A DNA stretch of 64,000 bases from positions 124,001 to 188,000 of the forward strand of contig JACKQL020000031.1 of the NCBI GenBank assembly GCA_018296165.2. The letters run 5' to 3'. Made by a program: the position numbers and the translations under genes. This document shows positions 55,959 to 64,000 of this stretch, in pieces (position 1 is the stretch's first letter; the number at the start of each line of letters is the position of its first letter). The notes under the pieces were generated by a model, which did no database searches, was not told the origin of the DNA, and worked only from the letters and a program-made list of their open reading frames with translations. The DNA is from Termitomyces sp. T153 (Eukaryota; Basidiomycota; Agaricomycetes; Agaricales; Lyophyllaceae).

Positions 55959-58311
55959 TCAAATTGTCCTGCTCTTATAAACCAATACATATGCAGACGA
56001 ATCCTCGCCTATGACCAAATCAGTAAGCACAGCAATAAATATGCGCTTAAAAACTCACCTCCGCCATCGAGTGTATTCAACTTCTCCTTAGGAAATAATG
56101 AGACCTTGTCATCGTCAAATTTGTACCAATCCTCGTCGTCCTCGTCAAGTTCCATTGTTGGGACAGGTGTGCTTGTCCCGTCACCTGCGCCTGCAGCACC
56201 AGTGGGTTTTAGGGTGGAACCTTTAACGGGGTGGAAAACGTTCTTCTTGGCGAAACCAATGTAGTGTCCAGCATCAGCCGCAGGTCCCTTATGTGTGACA
56301 ATCGCTGTGTCGTGAGAATTGTACGTCAACCAAACACGATATGACGACGACAATCAATAGTGGACTCACCAACAAGATCGTACAGCCCACTGATGCTAGC
56401 GCCAACATCACGCTTCACATCCTCACTGATAAGGGGGTCGAGTTCCTCCTTCTCCTTCGTCCTATACACGCTCTCATCTTCCAACTCACCACCAGCAATG
56501 GTCTTGCCCTGCTCCACGACCGCATCCGAGGTAGGGCCACCAATAGGCACCGGAGCCGTCGCGTCTTCCATCTCTACATCGATTGCCGTGGCTGCGGGAC
56601 CGGACGAGGCGGATGGAAGCGCGTTTTTCGTCCTCTTGCGCACTTTGCGTCGCTCCATGCGCTCCTTCTCGATCTCTTTGAGCTTGCGGCTCGCAGGAAG
56701 CAGTTTTTCTCGAAGATCGTCTGTCGCGAGATCGAGGGCGTCAAATTCGAGAGGGAACTTCACTTTGCGCTAGAGGGAGGGCATATTTAAGACAAGTGGA
56801 TTTGGAACGGGTGGGACAAACCATGATCTTGGCTTTCTTCTGGATGTCTTGTCGCCACGCGAAGCGGACCATATGTATAACGAGGTAGCCTGGCAGCCTT
56901 GTTAAGCGAGATTTTTGGGAATAGACGGCATCGCGACCCAGAGAAGGAGAGCGTTTCTCAACCTTTTGGTCGAGAGACTGGAGAAAAAGATGTGAGCATG
57001 GTGGACAGTAAGACTGGGTTGAACGACATGCATTCATGATACCCGTGAGCATGAAGTTTGTGGAGATGCTGATGTTGCATTCAATTTTGAGCACATTCTC
57101 TGTCGTAACGGACGATTGTTCTTCTGGAGCCTCATCACAAGTCAGTCTGACGAATGGACTGTCGGTCAAAAGTCTGTGGTCATTGAATTGATTAACTCAA
57201 CTCCCTGCGCATCTCTCCCATGAGATATTGTTCCACGAACTTCTTCGTGTCAGCTGTCGCTTGCGGTGATGTACCAGACGAAGAACCATCCCCATCAAGA
57301 CCAGGAACATTTCGTAGAGTGTTGATGATCTGTCCAAAACATTCTTCGGCGTCTGCATATTAAAGACCAAAAAGTGAGTTGATGATGTCATCCAGAAGCA
57401 CGACATGTATGTACCTTGTTGTGCGTATGCCCCTCCAAGTTTTCCCGAGCGATCAACTTCCGCAAATTGAGGATTGACCTAGAAAATAGTTAGGATGGTA
57501 GCTAATAGGAAGGTGACCTGAAATCATTGAAAAGTGACCTGGCGTAGGGTTGAGAGGAAGGCTACGGGCGTTACAGTGTCTGATGTCCGCGCCATGCTGG
57601 CGTAGAGATCACGAAGTGCGGCAGGAAGAGGCGTTGCTGATTGAAGGGAAGGGCTGTAAAACAATGAAAGTGAATTTTTGAGAACAAGAAAGGTACGATA
57701 ACATACGCAGTGAGAGCAATCTGAAGTTCAGGGATAGCGCGTAAAGCTTGTACAGAGGCATTCATGTAACAGGTGTTTCCAAGACTGCAGTTATCAGTCA
57801 TTTTCTGATTTTGGTAGAAGATGCAATATCCTTACTTGCGAAGGCCGACTGGCTTGGCAAGCTAGGGACATGGTCAGGATAATGTCGCCACGAGGAACGA
57901 GAGAATCACAGCTTCAGCCAGCTCCGCGTCGCCCATATCTGTGTCATTCTGTGAGCATAATAAGAAGAGTTTATTCTCTTACTTACTTACCTTCCAGGAA
58001 CACAATGGGCTTTGCTGGTGGCTTCGGGAGTTCACCAGCAGCACCAATGACCATGAAAGTCTGCCCGGCCTTGGGCCCAATTTTTTGCCATGATGAATCA
58101 TCCTGTGCAATGAAACTTAGTTCAGAATGGACAAGAAAGGACTCGGATCTGCCTTGAGAACGCCACCCTTGACCATAACCTTCATACGATCGACAGGAAC
58201 GCCGGTGGCCTGGTAGACGGCGTCTTTGAAGACGGCTGGAGGGAGATCGGGGTCGAGAGAGAGGTCGTGTACTTTTCCAGCATGTTTGATATGAACAGCG
58301 AGGGGAGCCAT
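55959..58311 (-). CDS. UBP6: Ubiquitin carboxyl-terminal hydrolase 6 (Ubp6/USP14)
   Basis: Twelve exons, about 584 codons: 58311-58153, 58102-57991, 57938-57910, 57861-57836, 57784-57707, 57653-57539, 57478-57415, 57352-57202, 57146-56822, 56769-56370, 56304-56059 and 56008-55959. The N-terminus is a ubiquitin-like domain (MAPLAVHIKHAGKVHDLSLD, MVKGGVLK) that docks on the proteasome base. The catalytic Cys box is GLRNLGNTCYMNASVQALRA, and the His box is IVTHKGPAADAGHYIGFAKK, with WYKFDDDKVS near the end and YVLVYK at the C-terminus. The enzyme trims ubiquitin from proteasome substrates. Intron 1 appears to use a GC donor (AAG/GCAGAT). A 51-base in-frame stretch near 57000 (ending TTTTTCTCCAG) may be an intron with an unusual donor, giving 567 residues. 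The start is the first ATG of the ubiquitin-like fold. Confidence 0.93.
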
Positions 58312-58535
58312 AATGGAATCGTATGTCAGTCGAAGCGACGCGTGTTGCACCGCGTCTCTTACCTCATTCGTGTGTGGCCCTATTTGGCTAGGCTATCCTG
58401 TGCTATTTGTCAATGTGTAGATCTAAGGATGTTCGTTCCGATCACCATCTGGTTGATAGAATTTTATTCCCATTCACGCGTTTAGCTCCCCACTTGAGCG
58501 CCTGCACGTTACCCTCCCTTTTCAGATTGCGCCAC
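58312..58535. promoter_or_regulatory. Shared divergent promoter region of UBP6 and SET5
   Basis: Only 224 bases separate the two start codons. The region has a pyrimidine-rich stretch (CTCCCCAC, ACCCTCCCTTTTCAG) before the SET5 start and no clear TATA box on either side, typical of divergent housekeeping promoters in compact fungal genomes. Confidence 0.5.
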
Positions 58536-59990
58536 ATGCCTCCATCCAAGATTTCTCCCTCTGAGGACGATCTCAGAGCTGCCTTGGTGGCTCTAAAAAC
58601 CCGGTATCCCAGCCTTGGCATCGTCAAAACCCATTCGATCTTGCTTGCAAGTTATCCCGACTGGACTGTCAGCGAGAAGCGCACGCGTAAGCTTCTCCAG
58701 AGTGAAGGACTCATCCTCGATACTCCCAGCCCTCAGGCAACCGACTTTGTCTACCCCACATCACGCCTCATTCCCGATCTAGATATCTCAAAGTGGTCAA
58801 GCAAGGTGCAAGTTAGATACTACGATAAACGCAAGGGGAAGGGTTTAGTGGCGACTGAGGATATTGAGGAAGGCGAAGCGATCTGGAAAGAAGATCCCTT
58901 CATTCTCGCTCCTGAATGGTACGTGGCGTCAATCTTCACTCTGGTATCTGTAATTCATTTTGGGCAGGGAGATATACGACTTGCAAGTCTCCTCTGCTGC
59001 CTGTGGCTACTGCTCAACTCCTTTAGACATGTCCTCGCCTCTGACGCAGCCCTGTCCCGCCTCGTCCTCGTCGGAAATCCATTGCCCGATACGCTTCTGC
59101 AATCGCCTCTGCTTGTCGCGTTCGGCCAAGCACCACCCGCTTTTGTGCTCTTCTCAGAATCCAGGATGCATACCGCTCCTTAAAATGATCAAGGAAACAC
59201 AATGGATGGCTCTTCATGCGTTCTCCCAGTGTACATCCCGCGTCTTACTTTCAAGTCAGCGTAGTGTGGAAGAGGAAGATCGTGATTGGAAAACTGTAGC
59301 CGGACTTGCAGAGCTTGGCCTTGAGGAGCGTTACAAGTATGGCTTCAGCCCGTAAGGATTTGTGTGTTGCCTGCATCTATCAAAATGCTGAAAAATTTGC
59401 AGATCTGGAGCGTCTGAACCAGATCGAGAGTCCTGGAAGAAAGCCCATGCAGTGTTTTCGCAAGCCTTCAGGTCGCCTAAAACCCTAGCAGACCAGAAAA
59501 GCCTTGCCAGGATCCTAAAGAAACCCATCAACCCAGTTATTGAGAAGACACTCTTTGATTATGATGGATTTCTCAGGGGTCTAGGGAAAATGAGCCTAAG
59601 TAAGTAGACTGTACCCTTTATACACCTCATGACATCTTATATGCGCGTTACAAACTAGATTTGGAAGCACATGGTGGTTTATATACCCTCCACTCGCACT
59701 TGAACCACTCGTGCACACCCAACGTCTCGGTGCGGCACAATGACCGTCGTACAGCACTCTCTCGTATCACATTGATTGCCAAACGCTCTATCGTCGCAGG
59801 GGAAGAACTCTTCGTGACGTACGTGAATCCGGAGATGGACGTCCGACGACGCAGGCGCGAGCTGCAGGCATGGGGATTCGGAGAATGTAATTGTGTGAGG
59901 TGCCTGCAGGAGGCCAAACATATGAAGCCGGAGGATGAGGGGATAGATGATTTGGCAGCTGAGTTGAAGGCAAGCTTGGGGGTTATGTGA
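58536..59990 (+). CDS. SET5: SET domain protein of the Set5/SMYD type
   Basis: Four exons (58536-58918, 58968-59351, 59403-59599, 59659-59990), 431 residues. The first exon has an N-terminal helical region (EDDLRAALVALKTRYPSLGIV, SEKRTRKLLQSEGL) and the start of SET (VQVRYYDKRKGKGLVATEDI, GEAIWKEDPFILAPEW). A MYND-like zinc region follows (CGYCSTPLDM, RFCNRLCLSRSAKHHPLLC). The SET core returns with LYTLHSHLNHSCTPNVSVRH (NHSC motif, cofactor site), GEELFVTYVNP and the post-SET Cys cluster FGECNCVRC. Yeast Set5 methylates histone H4 lysines in the nucleus. The same role here is inferred. Introns are 49, 51 and 59 bases. It is transcribed away from UBP6 and towards the dehydrogenase. Confidence 0.9.
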
Positions 59991-60502
59991 GGTGAACAGT
60001 GCGTGGCGATTAAGGGGAAATGAGGCATAGGTGCGTTGTGCGTTTTGTCATTATCATAATCATCATTGAGCTGAATGTGGCGGCAGTGTCAGATTATAAG
60101 ACCACTGATGAAATACAAGTAGCACATTCTTGGCCCCTCCGTTGGCATCTGAACTTTTGTTCTTGACTAAAGGTGAGCTGTGTATGAGCAGATTGGCAGA
60201 CGCTGAAGCGTTGTGCCCTCAGCTGAGGCGGAAACGAAATACTCGCATGATTGTGATTTCTCCCCAACATCCTACCTAGGTCTGTCTGACTTGATTTCTG
60301 ATTCATTTTTGGAGAAGTGTCTGGGATGGTGTTGCTTGTTAAAAACGTTTCTTGAAACCATCTTTTTTCCCTTTCATCATTCATTGTCCACTCTTAACTC
60401 GAGACACAGATAAGGTCGTACATATATACTGTCAACTTATTCTCCCTTCTGAGTTTCAGGATCGACATTGATTTCCGGTTTGTATGCTGCTTTATACGGA
60501 TA
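59991..60502. other. Convergent intergenic region between SET5 and the dehydrogenase
   Basis: Holds the 3' ends of both genes. No gene, repeat or structured RNA is apparent. Confidence 0.5.
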
Positions 60503-61685
60503 TTACCACGCTTGAAAACCCCCTGCAACGACAATGCTAATTGTTCACGAGGCGTCAAATCCATAACCAGGCATATCAACGCTCAACTTACTCCGAACCG
60601 GTACAAAAACTCGATGCATCGCTCGCTAACCACGCGATGACTCCCCGGAGTTCATCAGGTCTACCAATCCGCCCCAAGGGGCTCATGTCGGACCATCTCT
60701 CCAAAATTTCGGGGACGGTATCTAGATGTGCTGCCGTCATGCTATATCTCTTTACATTAGTGACTCGATATATCCACTCAAAGGATCTACGAACGGGGTG
60801 CGAATGAATCCCGGGGAAATTGTGTTGACGCGGATTCCTTTACTTCCGAGTTCGCACGCCAGGCTCCTACCCATTTGAAGGACCGCGGCTTTGCTTGCGT
60901 TGTACGGAAGGACGTTGCTACCCTAAAGACTTCTCGGTCAGTACCTACCCCACATCTATATGTCGTTTGTGCAAAGCTCACCTTGAGGGCTGCGCTACCT
61001 GCGATGGACGCTATCAAGATGATACTCCCGGCATTCCCGAATCGAAGCATCTGCTGACCAGCGGCCTGGGCTGTGAAGAGTACTCCGTTCGTGTTGACAT
61101 CCATGACCTGAGCAATCATCAGCTGATTACTCAGAAGTTCTATGCATGTCAAGAATATACCCCTTGGTGGACATCTTCTGGGCAGACAAGGCTATCCACA
61201 TTACCCACCGCTACGCCAGCAGCCGCAACACAGACGTCCATCCTCCCTTCTCTATCTCCAATGTCTTTCACTTTGTTCCACATACCCTTCTGGTCCCGCA
61301 CATCCGCCGATACGTATTCGAGTCGGGACTCTGCACCCAACTTCTTCACGAAATTTTGAGTACTCTTCCATTCATCGGACGGCTCTGAAGGCAAATCGAC
61401 ACAATAAATAGCGCGTGCGCCTAATTCACAGAGAGCAAGTGCCATTTCGAGGCCAATGCCGCGATTGCCCCCTGTGACGACGCCTACACGATCTTTGAGA
61501 GAGAACTCCTCGAAGATTTTAGGGCGTGAAACAATCGTCGGGTCTCTGGCTGCCTCGACTGCCGCATCGACACCGATTGGCGACAATGGAGAAAATGACT
61601 GGACCGCTGGGGACTGGCTCAAGATGTTAGTCATCGATGACACTGCGTGTGTGTAGTTCGAAACCAGATGGATGGATTTTCTCAT
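60503..61685 (-). CDS. Short-chain dehydrogenase/reductase (SDR)
   Basis: Five exons (61685-61161, 61107-60982, 60922-60778, 60730-60592, 60536-60503), 322 residues. After an N-terminal extension of about 65 residues (HLVSNYTHAVSSMTNILSQS) comes the Rossmann fold: DRVGVVTGGNRGIGLEMALA (TGxxxGxG cofactor site), CVDLPSEPS, VSADVRDQKG, VAAAGVAVG and the helix VMDVNTNGVLFTAQAAG. The catalytic Ser is in IASIAGSAALK, and Tyr/Lys in LPYNASKAAVLQM. SPGFIRTPFVD and the C-terminal end GGFQAW complete a classical SDR. The Asp after the second strand suggests NAD preference, although sorbose-reductase-like fungal SDRs use NADP. The substrate is unknown. All introns are 46-59 bases. The frame is intact. 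Confidence 0.9.
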
Positions 61686-61783
61686 CCATGGTACATATAC
61701 TAGTGGGCAGTTGATTTTCTATTTCTTGTACTCACGGGACTCAGGTGACTTTTTCGATTTCACAAAGTGGTGGTAGAATTAGA

Positions 61784-62005
61784 TCAGAGTAATATGATAA
61801 GATGTTGTGATAAGATATGAATAACGATCGAACCTGTCGAGCACGAGAGAATCACCAGAATGGCGGTGATGAAAGGTGCAAAGCCAACGATACAAGTTGT
61901 AGCCAGCGAGTCCGGGGAGAACAGAGTAAAAGATATCGACAACGCCGGAGGCGTTACGATAACCAGTGAGAATAACATTGGAGGACTCAAGCTCAAGCTA
62001 TCCAT
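61784..62005 (-). CDS. Small hydrophobic protein, hypothetical
   Basis: A 73-codon open frame starting MDSLSLSPPMLFSLVIV with two likely membrane segments (SLVIVTPPALSISFTLF and GFAPFITAILVIL) and no known motif. It lies about 100 bases upstream of the dehydrogenase start on the same strand and could equally be leader sequence of that gene. An open frame on the opposite strand overlaps it. Weak support. Confidence 0.25.
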   Translation of the reverse strand: MDSLSLSPPMLFSLVIVTPPALSISFTLFSPDSLATTCIVGFAPFITAILVILSCSTGSIVIHILSQHLIILL

Positions 62006-62669
62006 TGTTTCGCAGTTAAGAAAAGATAGACCAAACACAAGATATCTCCCGTGATATATGGTTAACATTGGCTTAGCTAATAGACTATTCAGAATGATAC
62101 TGTTGAGGACAAGCAAACTTTGCAAAACATTCGGCTCGGACAACTTCTACTAATTAAGAACTCCTAAGAGTAAGGACTACTACTCTGCAGCGTGCAGTAG
62201 GATCAAGGTGCCCTCAGCAACAATTGGGGGTAAAACATATACTGCGACTTGCTCAACAGAACCACTAAGATGGAAACCAACCTACTTCCCCGTCAATCAT
62301 CGCACACGTGGGGAGGTGTATCAGAGCATATGCTCCGGCGAGCAAGAAAATGATGTAAGGTCCGGGAACTCAAGATGAAAGAGAACTAGAAAACGAAGAC
62401 GGCACGAGAACTAAAATAAAAACGGTGCCAGGGCGAGAAGACACATTAGAGTAATAGATTGGGTGGACAAAAGTAGAAGCGGTCGGTGACAATCAACATG
62501 AGTATATCATGCCAATGCTACTTGCCGCGATGGAAATAGACAAGGAACTCACGCGAGACGAACACACACACATTCGGAAGCAGCAGGTCATGTTTTTTGT
62601 AATATTTTCCGCGTCTTTTTCTGATTCTACCCATTTTATAAGCCTTGAAATTACCTCTAATGTGAAACA
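62006..62669. other. Intergenic region between dehydrogenase and PAN3
   Basis: No gene supported. It contains the 3' flank of PAN3 and distal upstream sequence of the dehydrogenase. Confidence 0.5.
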
Positions 62670-64000
62670 TTATTGTTTAGTGGTGGCGCGCGCAAGTTCA
62701 CTAGATGAGCAGGATCGGCGTAGGTAGGAGTTATAAAGCGAGCAAAACGCACCCAAACGCCGATTCAATGCAATGTTTGATCTCCTTGTAGCTAACTATC
62801 AAGCATGATTGCTCGTCTCGGGCAATAAGCATGATCTTCTCATCCGTACCAGCATCCAGCTGAAAAGTATGATAGGAAGAACAACGGGGAGAATGGATAC
62901 AATATATCAAACCTTGTTCAAGCAAGTCAATACATGAGATAAATTGACCACAGGATTACCGCGTTCGTCGACCTGGTGGAAAACATAGTCACGGAAGAGC
63001 TTGATGATGTAACGGTCGCCCGTTTCTGACCACCGTGGTTCACGAGCAAATCTGCGAGAATAATTTTAGTGATGGAGCCATGGAATATCGCGACAGTCAT
63101 ACTCGGGTCGCTCATTGATGAAGCCAAACTTGCAGAGCAAGCGTACTAGTCGGGCATTCTCCAGCTCACCCTGGAGTTCACTTTCCAGTCGATCATTACC
63201 GCTGTCCACGGCCAAAGTGTGAGCATTTCGAGGGAAGGACCGGAATAGAAGCCTACTCGAGAGCATCTTCCATCTCCGAAACAACTCTTGCACTGATCTT
63301 TTCAAGGAACATGTTGATAGTCTGCAATTTCATGATACAGTGAACACTTCGTGATACTCAAAGGAGAATCCCACTCACTCGAATGGGTGCCACCCTGCTA
63401 GTAAACCACATAGCGGTATCTTTCAATTCTGCACTATAGTTCCGGCCAATGAAGTCCAAGCTTTTCTGATAATTTTGTCCACTTGTTGCCGTGATGTTGT
63501 TGCAGCACAATGAAAAGATGAGACGTCCAAACATGTTGAGATCTTCCTGTTGTAACAGCACAATGTCCTGGATTGTGTCGTGCATCAGCACGTCAATGAT
63601 CCCACAACAGTTGATCCGGACCCTGAAGGGCGAATCAGGGATGGACTTTATATTTTGGGCGAGTACTGACCGATTCTGACCAGTAAGGAGGATCTTCGTA
63701 ACGTCGACGTTTCGTACCGCCTGGCCGTGTTCGTGGACCTTCTTGATAGCAGAGGCAATCTGGACTATGTAAGACCAGATGGTGCGTTCGGGGATAATCG
63801 TTGGAAGGTGAGCTTGGAGGTGAGAAGATCGACCGTGTTGGTAGGGATGCGTTTGCATGCTTGGTGGTTTCGGCTTCAAATGCACGTCGAAAAGCGTTTG
63901 AGCATCAGCATGGTAGGCATAGACGAAAACCAAAGCTGATCGGACGTTTTAGTCGGCCTTGACCAGGGCGAATTGTTGTATCAGGACTTACAATTATCAT
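62670..64000 (-). CDS. PAN3: PAN2-PAN3 deadenylation complex subunit PAN3 (C-terminal part)
   Basis: Seven exons are visible: 64000-63992, 63935-63379, 63321-63257, 63201-63103, 63051-62913, 62859-62753 and 62700-62670. The 5' part of the gene is outside the window. The pseudokinase domain is recognised by [59 protein letters not shown] and [18 protein letters not shown]. The coiled coil and C-terminal knob follow: [87 protein letters not shown] and [19 protein letters not shown]. Pan3 dimers recruit the nuclease Pan2 to poly(A) tails in the cytoplasm. Introns are 42-61 bases with GT..AG ends. No break is seen. Confidence 0.93.

Overview
The window looks like a chromosomal segment of a basidiomycete fungus, most likely an Agaricomycete. 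The housekeeping genes at the right end carry many introns of about 45 to 60 bases with GT..AG ends. They encode recognisable fungal proteins: the proteasome-linked deubiquitinase Ubp6, a Set5-type SET/MYND protein, a short-chain dehydrogenase and the deadenylase subunit Pan3. The transposons are the kinds usual in mushroom genomes (Ty3 elements, a LINE with APE endonuclease and RNase H, Helitrons). The very high repeat load recalls large ectomycorrhizal genomes such as Tricholoma, but the species is inference only.

Layout. Positions 1-226 are the 3' end of an AsaB-type oxidoreductase gene (copy A). Positions about 650-18988 are one Ty3-type element (gypsy-A). It was interrupted by a LINE (6017-14436), which was itself interrupted by a 1.85-kb non-autonomous LTR element (8125-9976). 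About 19.0-25.2 kb holds minisatellites and two unrecognised, intron-bearing genes. About 25.2-32.4 kb is a minus-strand Helitron with an almost complete Rep-helicase gene. About 32.4-42.6 kb holds a decayed unknown gene, a solo LTR (37509-38693) and a plus-strand fragment with a Helitron-associated DUF6570-like region. Positions 43143-49325 are a chromodomain Ty3 element (gypsy-B) sitting inside another minus-strand gene. Positions 49858-51377 hold a decayed, spliced integrase-core gene, followed by a minisatellite region. From about 53.1 kb the base composition returns to normal. Positions 54382-55337 are a second AsaB-type gene (copy B) with one frameshift. Then come UBP6 (minus), SET5 (plus), the dehydrogenase (minus) and PAN3 (minus, running off the end).

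The main story is a block of about 50 kb of nested, CpG-stripped transposons lying between two closely similar copies of one metabolic gene. Most reading frames in the block carry stop codons and changed catalytic residues. Almost all former CpG sites now read TpG or CpA, as expected from deamination of methylated cytosine. The two LTRs of gypsy-A show this directly: the outer LTR keeps about two dozen CpGs and the inner one has essentially none. The features I find most worth a second look are an antisense, apparently spliced extra gene inside gypsy-A, the unrecognised spliced genes beside the Helitron, the hairpin plus 59-bp array at 25.2 kb, and the duplicated gene flanks.
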